36,155 nucleotides of DNA from Xanthobacteraceae bacterium (GCA_019747015.1 JAIERI010000084.1:1-36155); one strand, 5' to 3'. Counted from the stretch's first letter, positions 16,218 to 25,692 are shown. Program-made: numbers and translations. Notes: a model not told the origin generated them from the sequence alone.

Positions 16218-17696
16218 ATGTCCGGGGTGGCCCTTCATTCCGCGTCGGAAATAGCTTCCGCCAGCCGCAGCGCGGTCTCATCGCGCACGATCGAAACTGA
16301 TATTCCCGCGCGGCTCGATGCTCTGAAATGGAACAGCTTTCACACTCGCGTCATCGCCGCGCTCGGCATCACTTGGATTCTTGACGGGCTTGAAGTCACG
16401 CTTGCGGGCGCGCTGTCCGGCGCACTCAAGCAAAGCCCGACGCTTCAATTCAGCAACATCGATATAGGTCTCGCCAACAGCGCATACCTCGCAGGCGCGG
16501 TGACCGGCGCGATCGGATTCGGCTGGCTGACTGACCGCATCGGGCGGCGCAAATTGTTCTTCATCACGCTAGCGCTGTATCTCCTGGCGACCGCCGCCAC
16601 GGCGTTGTCGTGGGATATAGCAAGCTACGCGTTGTTTCGTTTTCTCACCGGCGCGGGCATCGGCGGTGAATACACCGCGATCAACTCCACCATTCAGGAG
16701 ATCGTGCCGGCGCGCTATCGCGGCCGGACCGATCTTATTGTCAATGGAAGCTTCTGGATCGGCGCGGCACTGGGCGCCGTCAACGCCATCGTGTTCCTCG
16801 ATCCCACGCTGTTCGCTCCAGATCTTGGGTGGAGGTTGGCGTTTCTCACCGGCGCGGTGCTCGGTCTAATCGTACTTGTGATGCGTCTATGGATTCCGGA
16901 AAGTCCGCGCTGGCTGATGATCCATGGCCGCCCGGACGAGGCGGAAAAGATCGTCGCGGCGATAGAGCGCGGTGCCGGTGCAAGTCCACCCCCGTCGCCT
17001 TTCCCGAAAATGAAACTGACCATGCGAACCCACACGCCACTGCGGAAGGTGGCGCAAACATTGTTCGTGACCTATCGGCAGCGCGCAATGGTGGGCCTCG
17101 CCCTGATGGCGGCGCAGGCATTCTTCTACAACGCGATCTTCTTCACCTTCGCTTTGGTACTCGGCGATTTCTTCGGCGTGTCGCCCGATCATATCGGCTG
17201 GTACATCCTGCCCTTTGCAGCCGGCAATTTCCTCGGGCCGCTACTGCTCGGCCGGTTGTTCGACACCATCGGCCGCCGCAAGATGATCGCGTTTACCTAT
17301 GCGATGGCCGGAATCCTGCTGGTGATCTCGGGCTATCTGTTTTCCATCGGTGCACTCAGCGCCCGCTCGCAAACCATCGCATGGATGATTATCTTCTTCT
17401 TTGCGTCCCCGGCGGCGAGTGCGGCGTATTTGACTGTCAGTGAGACTTTTCCACTTGAAGTGCGGGCCCTTGCCATCGCCCTGTTTTATGCCGTCGGAAC
17501 AGCGATCGGCGGTGTTGCCGGTCCGACGCTATTTGGTGCGTTGATCGACACGGGTTCGCGTGAAAGCGTGTTCGCGGGGTACCTGTTTGGCTCAGCGCTG
17601 ATGATCGCGGCTGCGGCGATCGCGTGGAAATTCGGCATCGATGCCGAGCGCAAATCACTTGAGAGCGTGGCACGGCCGCTAGCTGCGAGTGAGTAA
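16218..17696 (+). CDS. MFS transporter (sugar-porter/metabolite:H+ symporter-like)
   Basis: 12-TM MFS with GWLTDRIGRRKLFF and GRLFDTIGRRKMIAF loops; strong RBS AAGGAGAGG before the ATG. Confidence 0.92.
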   Translation: MSGVALHSASEIASASRSAVSSRTIETDIPARLDALKWNSFHTRVIAALGITWILDGLEVTLAGALSGALKQSPTLQFSNIDIGLANSAYLAGAVTGAIGFGWLTDRIGRRKLFFITLALYLLATAATALSWDIASYALFRFLTGAGIGGEYTAINSTIQEIVPARYRGRTDLIVNGSFWIGAALGAVNAIVFLDPTLFAPDLGWRLAFLTGAVLGLIVLVMRLWIPESPRWLMIHGRPDEAEKIVAAIERGAGASPPPSPFPKMKLTMRTHTPLRKVAQTLFVTYRQRAMVGLALMAAQAFFYNAIFFTFALVLGDFFGVSPDHIGWYILPFAAGNFLGPLLLGRLFDTIGRRKMIAFTYAMAGILLVISGYLFSIGALSARSQTIAWMIIFFFASPAASAAYLTVSETFPLEVRALAIALFYAVGTAIGGVAGPTLFGALIDTGSRESVFAGYLFGSALMIAAAAIAWKFGIDAERKSLESVARPLAASE

Positions 17697-17734
17697 GCAG
17701 GCGAAGACTAAAAATTAAATTCGGAGTAGTGTAA

Positions 17735-18556
17735 GTGGGAATGAAGCAGATGCTCGACGATAGACTAGCTGAGGCAGCAGACGATATGGACGATACAAAT
17801 GAACGACCGGCACCTGCCTTCGTGCCGCTGCTGGAAAACTGCGCGCTGTTGCTCGACATCGACGGCACGTTGCTCGACCTTGCGGTAACCCCGCGCGACG
17901 TCAAGGTGCCGCAAGATCTGGACAAGACGCTCAGCGAATTGCATGCCCGCACCGACGGCGCGCTGGCGCTGGTCAGCGGCCGCTCACTCGAGGACATCGA
18001 CCGGGTTTTCGCGCCGATGCGGCTTCCTGTTGTCGGCGGCCATGGCGCGGAAATGCGTTTATCGGGGGATAGCGAAGCGGTCGACGTTCACGCGCCGCCG
18101 ATGGACAGGGATCTGAAACGGCGCTTTGCTGCCATCGCGGAGCTCAGCCCTGGAATTCTGCTGGAAGACAAGGGTTACTCGGTCGCGCTGCATTATCGTC
18201 AAGCGCCAAATTTCGAGCGCACCATTTACAGCGCGGTATCTGCGATTCGCGCAGAGCTGCCTGAAGCGCCAATCGAGGTTCTTCCAGGCAAGTTGGTGTG
18301 CGAAATCAAGCATTCGGGATTCACCAAAGCGAGTGGTGTGACCGAGTTGATGAAACACGAACCCTTCGCCGGACGGCAGCCGATTTTCATCGGCGATGAC
18401 GTGACCGACGAGACAGTCTTCGCCATCATGCCTGGAATGAACGGAATCTCTTTTTCCGTGGGCCGGCACGCACGTGGCGTTGACGGGTATTTCGAAGCGC
18501 CGGCGGATGTGCGCACATGGCTCGCGAATTTGCTCAACGATGAGTTCCGCAGATAG
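17735..18556 (+). CDS. otsB: trehalose-6-phosphate phosphatase
   Basis: HAD motifs ALLLDIDGTLLDLAVTP and FIGDDVTDETVF; GTG start with GGAG upstream; adjacent to otsA. Confidence 0.93.
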   Translation: MGMKQMLDDRLAEAADDMDDTNERPAPAFVPLLENCALLLDIDGTLLDLAVTPRDVKVPQDLDKTLSELHARTDGALALVSGRSLEDIDRVFAPMRLPVVGGHGAEMRLSGDSEAVDVHAPPMDRDLKRRFAAIAELSPGILLEDKGYSVALHYRQAPNFERTIYSAVSAIRAELPEAPIEVLPGKLVCEIKHSGFTKASGVTELMKHEPFAGRQPIFIGDDVTDETVFAIMPGMNGISFSVGRHARGVDGYFEAPADVRTWLANLLNDEFRR

Positions 18557-18578
18557 CGAACGCGCAGCGTAATTGTTT

Positions 18579-18632
18579 GTGCAACGGTTGCACGAATGGA
18601 ACTCGACATGTGCAACAATAAAAAGTTCCATT
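18579..18632. repeat. otsB-otsA intergenic inverted repeats: GTGCAAC-G-GTTGCAC (18579-18593) and AATGGAACT...AGTTCCATT (18595-18603 / 18624-18632)
   Basis: Direct reading; a third GTGCAAC copy lies at 18610-18616 in the loop of the second repeat. Confidence 0.5.
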
Positions 18633-18677
18633 TTCACGTGAACAGACTTTGGCTTCATTTTGTAAGAAAGGTGGCAC

Positions 18678-18702
18678 GGAACCATATTGATGAACGGCCG
18701 TT
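18678..18702 (+). promoter_or_regulatory. EcfG promoter GGAAC-N16-CGTT upstream of otsA
   Basis: GGAAC at 18678-18682, 16-nt spacer, CGTT at 18699-18702; 32 nt before the GTG at 18735. Confidence 0.78.
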
Positions 18703-18734
18703 TATGTTGCGGACTTGATCTTGGAGAATGCATC

Positions 18735-20210
18735 GTGAATTTGGTCGTTGTTTCCAACCGTGTAGCTCGGGCCAAAGCGAACGAGCCGATGACGGGAGGC
18801 CTCGCGGCCGCGCTTTTACCCGTTGTTGAAAAATCAGGCGCGGTCTGGGTCGGCTCAAGCGGTCGTGTGCGCGATGGCGCGCAGCAGGAAGCTTTCGCTG
18901 ACATTAGATCGCTGGGCACCGGCGCGATCGCGCTGCTCGATCTGCCGGCCGCGCATTACGGCGGCTATTATGAGGGCTTCGCCAATTCGGCGCTGTGGCC
19001 CGCGCTTCATTCGCGGCCCGATCTGATCAACGTCTCGCATGATGATTATCAGTCCTATCGCGAGGTCAACGCCTTTATGGCGCGCGCGCTGCTGCGATTT
19101 CAGAAGGCTGACACCGCGTTCTGGATTCAGGATTATCATTTTCTCGCGCTCGGCGCCGAACTGCGTGAACTGGGTGTGCGCCATCCCATTGGCTTCTTCC
19201 TTCATACGCCCTGGCCTGCCAAGAACATTATCTGTGGCGTGCCGCATCATCGCGAACTGATCGAGGCAATGCTGGCCTTCGACCTGATCGGATTCCAGAC
19301 CCAGGACGATTGCGAGAATTTTTCCGACTATCTGCGGTCTGGTCTCGGACTTGAGGTGAAGGACGGTGTTGTGACGTCGCGTTATGGCACCTCGCGTCTT
19401 GCCGCGTTTCCCATCGGTATCGATGTGGAGGGCTTTGCCGCGCAGGCTGCACGCGCGGTGTCGCATCCGGACGTCTCGCGCCTGCGCAAGAGTCTGCATG
19501 GCGAACGCCTGGCGATTGGCGTCGACCGGGTCGATTATTCCAAGGGCTTGGTCAATCGTATTAGGGCATTCGATTGTCTTTACGAGCAGCATCCTTCATT
19601 GAAGCGTTCGGTCTCTCTGCTCCAGATTGCCACGCCGTCACGCGGCAATATCGAGGCCTATGGTAATCTTCAGGATAAGCTCGCCAGACTGGTGACCGAT
19701 GTGAACGGCCGCCACGGCGAGGTCGACTGGACGCCGATCCGCTATCTCAACAAAGGTTTTAGTCAGACGGTGCTGTCCGGCTTCTATCGCTCCGCCGAGG
19801 TTGGCGTTGTCACGCCGATGTATGACGGCATGAATCTGGTCGCCAAGGAATATGTCGCCGCGCAGAACCCGATCGATCCCGGCGTTCTGGTGCTGTCGAA
19901 GTTCGCCGGTGCGGCCAACGAGCTGACCAGTGCATTGATCATCAATCCGCACGATATCGAAGGCATGGCACGAACAATTGCCATGGCGCTTTCGATGCCG
20001 GCTCCTGAGCGCCGGATGCGCTGGGAAGCGATGATGTCGAAACTGCACGGTAGCAATATCCAGCACTGGTTTGCCTCTTTCATCGGTGCACTGGAGCGCG
20101 CCCGTGCGGAAGACCGCTGTGCCAATGACGACAATTGGGCCGAAGAACGCCGGTTGCGGCAGAATGCATTAGTCATGCCGTTGGAAAGCCCGAGTACCGC
20201 GTTGCACTGA
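18735..20210 (+). CDS. otsA: trehalose-6-phosphate synthase
   Basis: GT20 signature: VNLVVVSNRVARAKANEPMTGGLAAAL, WIQDYHFLALGAELRELG, FLHTPWPAKNI, VDRVDYSKGLVNRI. Start revised from track ATG 18687 (inside the promoter) to GTG 18735 with GGAG upstream. Confidence 0.93.
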   Translation: MNLVVVSNRVARAKANEPMTGGLAAALLPVVEKSGAVWVGSSGRVRDGAQQEAFADIRSLGTGAIALLDLPAAHYGGYYEGFANSALWPALHSRPDLINVSHDDYQSYREVNAFMARALLRFQKADTAFWIQDYHFLALGAELRELGVRHPIGFFLHTPWPAKNIICGVPHHRELIEAMLAFDLIGFQTQDDCENFSDYLRSGLGLEVKDGVVTSRYGTSRLAAFPIGIDVEGFAAQAARAVSHPDVSRLRKSLHGERLAIGVDRVDYSKGLVNRIRAFDCLYEQHPSLKRSVSLLQIATPSRGNIEAYGNLQDKLARLVTDVNGRHGEVDWTPIRYLNKGFSQTVLSGFYRSAEVGVVTPMYDGMNLVAKEYVAAQNPIDPGVLVLSKFAGAANELTSALIINPHDIEGMARTIAMALSMPAPERRMRWEAMMSKLHGSNIQHWFASFIGALERARAEDRCANDDNWAEERRLRQNALVMPLESPSTALH

Positions 20211-20235
20211 TGCGAGCCTCGATCTCTGAAGGCCG

Positions 20236-20266
20236 GCCCGGATAGGATTCATCCGGGCATTTTATT
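20236..20266 (+). terminator. Rho-independent terminator after otsA
   Basis: GCCCGGAT-aggattc-ATCCGGGC followed by ATTTTATT, 26 nt after the otsA stop. Confidence 0.75.
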
Positions 20267-20421
20267 GTGCGGGGACATCTCGACGGGCTGCGTTCGTCCG
20301 GCACGGCCACCCGGCGAAATGGTATCAAAACGGCAGTTATTTCAAATCTTTGCGGAAAATCGCCAATTGCCGCCGCCACCGGCTTGCAAAATCGGCCGTG
20401 CGCCGTCATGACAACGCGTCC

Positions 20422-20511
20422 GGAGGGGTGGCCGAGTGGTTGAAGGCGCACGCCTGGAAAGTGTGTATACGGGAAACCGTATCGCGGGTTCGAATCCCGC
20501 TCCCTCCGCCA
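20422..20511 (+). tRNA. tRNA-Ser(GGA)
   Basis: GGAGGGGTGGCCGAGTGGTTGAAGGCGCACGCCTGGAAAGTGTGTATACGGGAAACCGTATCGCGGGTTCGAATCCCGCTCCCTCCGCCA; class II variable arm, anticodon GGA at 20456-20458, encoded CCA. Confidence 0.96.
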
Positions 20512-20578
20512 TCACGATCGCCGCCCATAACAATATCACGCGGGATAAACCGCAAACCGTGAGACCGGGAAATATCTC

Positions 20579-21742
20579 ATGCGTATCGTCGACGTCCGCG
20601 AAATCACCAAGCCGATCTCGTCTCCGATCCGCAACGCCTATATCGACTTCACCAAGATGACGACGAGTCTTGTGGCGGTGGTCACCGACGTGAAGCGCGA
20701 CGGCAAGACTGTGGTCGGTTACGGCTTCAATTCCAATGGACGTTACGGGCAGGGTGGATTGATCCGCGAGCGATTCGCGCCGCGGTTACTCGATACTGAT
20801 CCGAAAGCCTTGCTCGATGCCACCGGCGACAATCTCGATCCGGACAAGATCTGGGCTGCCATGATGTCGAACGAAAAGCCCGGCGGTCATGGCGAGCGCT
20901 CGGTCGCGGTCGGCACCATCGATATGGCGGTATGGGACGCAGTGGCGAAAATCGCGGGCAAGCCGCTGTTCCGTCTGCTTGCGGAGCGCCACAAGCTTAA
21001 AGCCAATCCGCGCGTCTTTGTTTACGCGGCCGGCGGTTATTATTATCCAGGCAAGGATCTGTCTGCGCTGCGCGGCGAGATGCGCGGCTATCTCGACCGC
21101 GGCTACAATGTCGTGAAAATGAAAATCGGCGGCGCGCCGATCGAAGAGGACCGCCAGCGCATCGAGGCAGTGCTGAAGGAGATCGGCAGCCAGGCGCAGC
21201 TCGCGGTCGATGCCAATGGCCGCTTCGATCTGGAAACTGCGATCGCCTATGCCAAGATGCTGCGCGACTATCCGCTGTTCTGGTACGAGGAAGCTGGCGA
21301 CCCTCTGGATTATGCCTTGCAGGCCGCGCTCGCCGAATTCTATCCGGGCCCTATGGCCACTGGTGAAAACCTGTTCAGCCATCAGGATGCGCGCAACCTT
21401 ATCAAGTATGGCGGCATGAAGCCGGACCGCGACTGGCTGCAATTCGATTGCGCGCTGTCTTACGGGCTATGCGAATATCAGCGTACGCTGGCGACGCTAC
21501 ACACTTATGGCTGGTCGCCGAGCCGTTGCGTTCCGCATGGCGGGCATCAGATGTCGTTGAACATCGCCGCGGGCCTTGGGCTGGGCGGCAATGAAAGCTA
21601 TCCAGATCTGTTCCAGCCTTATGGTGGTTTCCCGGACGGCGTGCGCGTCGAGAATGGCCACATCACCATGCCCGACCTGCCGGGCATCGGTTTCGAGGGC
21701 AAGGCTGACCTTTACAAAGAGATGAAGGCCCTGGCGTCCTAA
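20579..21742 (+). CDS. tarD: D(-)-tartrate dehydratase, enolase superfamily
   Basis: Nearly full-length resemblance, from memory, to Bradyrhizobium japonicum TarD (MRIVDVREITKPISSPIRNAYIDFTKMTTSLVAVVTDV...VVKMKIGGAPIEEDRQRIEAVLKEIG...LAVDANGRF...). Confidence 0.9.
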   Translation: MRIVDVREITKPISSPIRNAYIDFTKMTTSLVAVVTDVKRDGKTVVGYGFNSNGRYGQGGLIRERFAPRLLDTDPKALLDATGDNLDPDKIWAAMMSNEKPGGHGERSVAVGTIDMAVWDAVAKIAGKPLFRLLAERHKLKANPRVFVYAAGGYYYPGKDLSALRGEMRGYLDRGYNVVKMKIGGAPIEEDRQRIEAVLKEIGSQAQLAVDANGRFDLETAIAYAKMLRDYPLFWYEEAGDPLDYALQAALAEFYPGPMATGENLFSHQDARNLIKYGGMKPDRDWLQFDCALSYGLCEYQRTLATLHTYGWSPSRCVPHGGHQMSLNIAAGLGLGGNESYPDLFQPYGGFPDGVRVENGHITMPDLPGIGFEGKADLYKEMKALAS

Positions 21743-21851
21743 CACGCGCCGCTTCGTTTCATTCTCCAAGGCTGCCAACGGCACGCTGTTGACGCCGATG
21801 CATCGGAAATGCTTCGCCAGCTGCTGCGTGGCCGAGCGCAGCGTTGAGTAG

Positions 21852-21868
21852 ATTAAAACCATTCTAAT
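21852..21868. promoter_or_regulatory. candidate Irr box (ICE-type palindrome) ATTAAAA-CCA-TTCTAAT upstream of feoAB
   Basis: One mismatch to the TTAGAA-N3-TTCTAA dyad; 76 nt upstream of the feoA start. Confidence 0.5.
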
Positions 21869-21943
21869 TGACGATAGATCGAGCGTCGGAGGCTTGATTG
21901 CAAGCTATCATTGGCCCAGTTGATGCTGCATGGATAAACCACC

Positions 21944-22228
21944 ATGACCGATGACACCGCGCCGATGAAAGAAGGCCAGCAGACATCGTTAGGCATCGCG
22001 CAGCGTGGTTTCCGCGGGCTGATCGGCGCCATCGTCGTCGACGCAGACCATAACGGCATTCCTGCTGTGGAAATCGAACGGCGCCTTCTTGAGCTTGGCT
22101 TCGTCGAGGGCGCCACGGTCGAAGTCCTGCACGAAGGGCCGGTCGGCCGCGATCCCATTGCAGTGCGAGTCAACAATACGACCATTGCGCTGCGCCGGCG
22201 CGAGGCAATGGCCATTCTCGTGACCTGA
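21944..22228 (+). CDS. feoA: ferrous iron transport protein A (FeoA)
   Basis: Short SH3-like FeoA sequence (QRGFRGLIGAIVVDADHNGIPAVEIERRLLELGFVEGATVEVLHEGPVGRDPIAVRVNNTTIALRRREA), immediately before feoB. Confidence 0.9.
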   Translation: MTDDTAPMKEGQQTSLGIAQRGFRGLIGAIVVDADHNGIPAVEIERRLLELGFVEGATVEVLHEGPVGRDPIAVRVNNTTIALRRREAMAILVT

Positions 22229-22236
22229 TTGGGCAA

Positions 22237-24126
22237 GTGAATATGACAATAGCGACCGAGACCAGGGCCTGGCGCTTCGTCTTGGTCGGCACGCCCAACA
22301 GCGGCAAGACGGCTCTGTTCAATGCACTGACGGGCAGCCGGCAGAAGGTTGCGAACTATCCGGGCGTGACGGTGGAACGCAAGGCAGGCGCCTTTCAGAC
22401 CGCATCGGGGCATCGCGTCGATCTGATCGATCTGCCTGGCACTTATTCACTTCGCGGACGCAGCCCCGACGAGGAGATCACGCGCGATGCTGTGCTTGGC
22501 CGCCTCGCCAGCGAAGTGCAGCCCGACCTGCTGCTCTGCGTGGCCGATGCCACAAATCTGCGCGTGGCGTTGCGGCTGGTGATCGAACTCAAGCGTGCCG
22601 GCCGGCCGATGCTGCTGATCCTCAACATGATCGATATTGCACGCCGGCGCGGCATCGATATCGATCTCGACAAGCTCTCCGCTGCACTTGGTATTCCCGT
22701 GGTGACGTCGACAGCGGTACGCCGCAACGGCACCGAAGATTTGCTGCGCCGGATCGACGAGATGGTGGCGAGTACCGCGGGGCAAGTTGTCGACAGCACC
22801 TGGACATCGCCCAGCACGGCGGATTTGCGCGCCGCGCAGCGCGAAGCGGACCGCCTAATCCAATCCTCAGTCAGCGAACCGGCGCGTCCGGATACGCTGA
22901 CAGGACGCATCGACTCGATATTGCTGCACCCGGTCGCGGGCCTTCTTATTCTGTTGTGCGTGCTGTTTGTTATGTTCCAGGCGGTGTTTGCGTGGGCACA
23001 GCCGGTCATGAATCTGATCTCGTCCGGTTTCGACGCAGTAGGCACAGGTGTGCACGACCTGTTGCCGGACGGGTTGCTGCAAAGTTTCATTCAGAACGGC
23101 GTGATTTCCGGCGTCGGCAGCGTGCTGGTCTTTCTGCCGCAGATTCTGATTCTCTTCCTGTTCATTCTGTTGCTGGAAGATTTTGGCTACATGGCACGCG
23201 CTGCGTTCCTGATGGACCGGATCATGGGCGGCGCCGGCTTGCATGGACGTGCCTTTATTCCGTTGTTGTCGAGCTTCGCCTGCGCGATTCCGGGAATCAT
23301 GGCGACGCGCGTCATTGACAACAAGCGCGACCGGTTGACCACGATTCTGGTTGCGCCGTTGATGACCTGCTCGGCGCGCATTCCGGTCTACACGCTGATT
23401 ATCTCGGCTTTCGTTCCCGATCGGCAGGTCTGGGGGATCATTGGACTGCAAGGCCTCGTGATGTTCGGCCTCTATACGGTCGGCATTTTCAGTGCACTCG
23501 GTGTGTCATTTGTCGCCAATCATTTTTTCTGGCGTGAAAATGCGACGCCGCCTTTTATGCTCGAACTGCCTGACTACAAGATGCCGCGGCTGCGTAGTAT
23601 CGCGATCGCGCTCTATACGCGCGTCATGATGTTCCTTCATCGGGCGGGCACCACAATTTTCTCGATGATGGTGCTAATCTGGTTTCTCGCCTCGTTTCCC
23701 CGGCCGCCGGCCGGGGCTACGGAGCCTGCAATCAATTACAGCCTTGCCGCGATTCTCGGGCGCTGGATCGAGCCGGCGCTGGCTCCGGTGGGCTTCAACT
23801 GGCAGATCAGCGTTGCGCTGATTCCCGGCATGGCGGCCCGCGAGGTTGCCGTGGCGTCGCTCGGCACTGTCTACGCCATTGCCGGTGGCGAGGAAGCCGC
23901 CTCGCAGATCGGCCAGACACTCGCGCATGAATGGAGTCTGGCGACCGCGCTTGCGTTGCTGGCCTGGTATATCTTCGCGCCGCAATGCGCCTCGACGCTG
24001 GCCGTCATCAGGCGCGAAACCGGCGGCTCGCGCTGGATGTTCATCACCTTCGCCTACATGCTGACGCTGGCTTATCTTGCCGCGTTCGTCACTTACCACG
24101 CGGCAGTCGCGCTCGGCTGGGGCTAG
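22237..24126 (+). CDS. feoB: ferrous iron transport protein B (FeoB)
   Basis: G-domain LVGTPNSGKTALFNALTGSRQKVANYPGVTVERKAG, DLPGTYSL, Gate motifs and C-terminal TM segments. Confidence 0.96.
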   Translation: MNMTIATETRAWRFVLVGTPNSGKTALFNALTGSRQKVANYPGVTVERKAGAFQTASGHRVDLIDLPGTYSLRGRSPDEEITRDAVLGRLASEVQPDLLLCVADATNLRVALRLVIELKRAGRPMLLILNMIDIARRRGIDIDLDKLSAALGIPVVTSTAVRRNGTEDLLRRIDEMVASTAGQVVDSTWTSPSTADLRAAQREADRLIQSSVSEPARPDTLTGRIDSILLHPVAGLLILLCVLFVMFQAVFAWAQPVMNLISSGFDAVGTGVHDLLPDGLLQSFIQNGVISGVGSVLVFLPQILILFLFILLLEDFGYMARAAFLMDRIMGGAGLHGRAFIPLLSSFACAIPGIMATRVIDNKRDRLTTILVAPLMTCSARIPVYTLIISAFVPDRQVWGIIGLQGLVMFGLYTVGIFSALGVSFVANHFFWRENATPPFMLELPDYKMPRLRSIAIALYTRVMMFLHRAGTTIFSMMVLIWFLASFPRPPAGATEPAINYSLAAILGRWIEPALAPVGFNWQISVALIPGMAAREVAVASLGTVYAIAGGEEAASQIGQTLAHEWSLATALALLAWYIFAPQCASTLAVIRRETGGSRWMFITFAYMLTLAYLAAFVTYHAAVALGWG

Positions 24127-24130
24127 AAAT

Positions 24131-24634
24131 CTACATGCGGCGCTCGGCCAACAAGGAATCGAGATCGAGCCGGCGCGTGAACATCGCCAGCGATCCATCA
24201 GCATTGCGCGGCCATTCGGATTCGGGCCGGTCGCGATAAAGCTCCACGCCGTTTTCGTCCGGATCGCGCAGGTAGAGCGCCTCGCTGACGCCGTGATCGC
24301 TCGCGCCGTCGAGCGGAATTTTCGCTTCGATCAATCGGTGCAGTGCGTCGGCCAGCGCTGCGCGCGTCGGATAAAGAATCGCGGTGTGAAACAGTCCGGT
24401 GGTGCCGGGCGCGGGCGGACGGCCGCCTTTGCTGTGCCAGGTGTTCAGCCCGATATGATGGTGATAGCCGCCGGCGGAAATGAACGCGGCCTGATCGCCC
24501 AGACGCTGCATCACCTCAAAGCCGAGTATGCCGACGTAGAATCCGAGCGCACGATCGAGATCGGCCACTTTCAAATGGACGTGGCCGATCCGCGTGCCTG
24601 CGACAACAGGGCGATAGGGGGTCGCGTCGCTCAC
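24131..24634 (-). CDS. VOC-family protein (glyoxalase/extradiol dioxygenase-like)
   Basis: IGHVHLKVADLDRALGFYVGILGFEVMQRLGD ... LYLRDPDENGVELYRDRPESEW. Confidence 0.9.
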   Translation of the reverse strand: MSDATPYRPVVAGTRIGHVHLKVADLDRALGFYVGILGFEVMQRLGDQAAFISAGGYHHHIGLNTWHSKGGRPPAPGTTGLFHTAILYPTRAALADALHRLIEAKIPLDGASDHGVSEALYLRDPDENGVELYRDRPESEWPRNADGSLAMFTRRLDLDSLLAERRM

Positions 24635-24642
24635 GACGCGCT

Positions 24643-25692
24643 TTAGCGGATTGGCGGCGCGTATTGAATGCCGCCCGCGTTCCAGAGCTGATTTAATCCG
24701 CGCGGAATCTTCAGCGGCGAGTTGACGCCGACATTGCGGTCATACACTTCGCCGTAATTGCCGACATGACGGATGATGCGCGCGGCCCAGTCCTTGCTCA
24801 GGTCCATTTCCTCGCCATAGGCACCTTCGGTGCCAACCAGCCGCATCACATCCGGCTTCTTCGATTTCAACGCTTCGTCGATATTCTTGGACGTGACGCC
24901 AAGCTCTTCGGCGTTGAGCATGGCATAGATTGTCCATTTGACGATCAGCAGCCACTCGTCGTCACGCTGGCGCACCACCGGCGCGAGCGGCTCCTTCGAA
25001 ACGATTTCCGGGAGGATCACATGATCTTCCGGTTTGGCGAGTTTCAGTCGGTAGGCATAGAGCTGGGATGTGTCGGTCGTCAGTACGTCGCACTGGCCCA
25101 ACTCATAGGCCTTTAACAAATCATCGACCTTGTCGAATTTCATTTCCTGATAGGTTATGTTGTTGACCTTGAAATAGTCGGCCATATTGAGCTGGGTTGT
25201 GGTCTTGTCCTGGACGCAAACCTTGCTGCCACTGAGTTCGAGCGCAGAATCGACGTTGCGCGACCGGCGCACCATGAAGCCCTCGCCGTCATAATAAGAA
25301 ACCGCTGCGAAATTCAGTCCATACTCGGTCTCGCGCGACATGCTCCAGGTCGAGTTGCGCGACAGGATATCGACCTTGCGGTCGCGCAATTCCTTGAAAC
25401 GTTCGGTGGTCTCCAGCGGCACGAACTTTACCTTGGTCGGATCGTTAAAGACTGCTGCAGCGACGGCGCGGCAGATATCGACGTCGAAGCCCGACCAGTT
25501 GCCTTTGTCGTCCGGCATTGCAAAGCCGGGCAGGCCGGTGTTGACGCCGCACAGCACCGCGTCGCGGCGGATCGTTCGCTTCAGGGTATGCGTATCGTAA
25601 CGCTCATAGGCGATCGCGGCCGCCGCGACGGCGAATGCGAGAATCAATCCCAGAAAAAGTCCGGAACGGAAGGTGCGCGGAAAAAAGCTCAT
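24643..25692 (-). CDS. amino-acid ABC transporter substrate-binding protein (AapJ/BztA-like)
   Basis: DAVLCGVNTGLPGFAMPDDKGNWSGFDVDICRAVAAAVFND...; start at MSFFPRTFRSGLFLG preferred to the longer ORF start at 25740. Confidence 0.9.
   Translation of the reverse strand: MSFFPRTFRSGLFLGLILAFAVAAAAIAYERYDTHTLKRTIRRDAVLCGVNTGLPGFAMPDDKGNWSGFDVDICRAVAAAVFNDPTKVKFVPLETTERFKELRDRKVDILSRNSTWSMSRETEYGLNFAAVSYYDGEGFMVRRSRNVDSALELSGSKVCVQDKTTTQLNMADYFKVNNITYQEMKFDKVDDLLKAYELGQCDVLTTDTSQLYAYRLKLAKPEDHVILPEIVSKEPLAPVVRQRDDEWLLIVKWTIYAMLNAEELGVTSKNIDEALKSKKPDVMRLVGTEGAYGEEMDLSKDWAARIIRHVGNYGEVYDRNVGVNSPLKIPRGLNQLWNAGGIQYAPPIR

Noticed and set aside
18598-18627. Another GGAAC followed by GTT in the otsB-otsA gap
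   Set aside because: Spacing to GTT is 22 nt, outside the EcfG 16-17 nt range; better explained by the inverted repeat.
18059-18919. 286-aa minus ORF over otsB/otsA
   Set aside because: Antisense to two recognisable enzymes and crosses the EcfG promoter.
21743-21851. Possible gene remnant between tarD and feoA
   Set aside because: Short open frames there show no recognisable family; insufficient to call a pseudogene.
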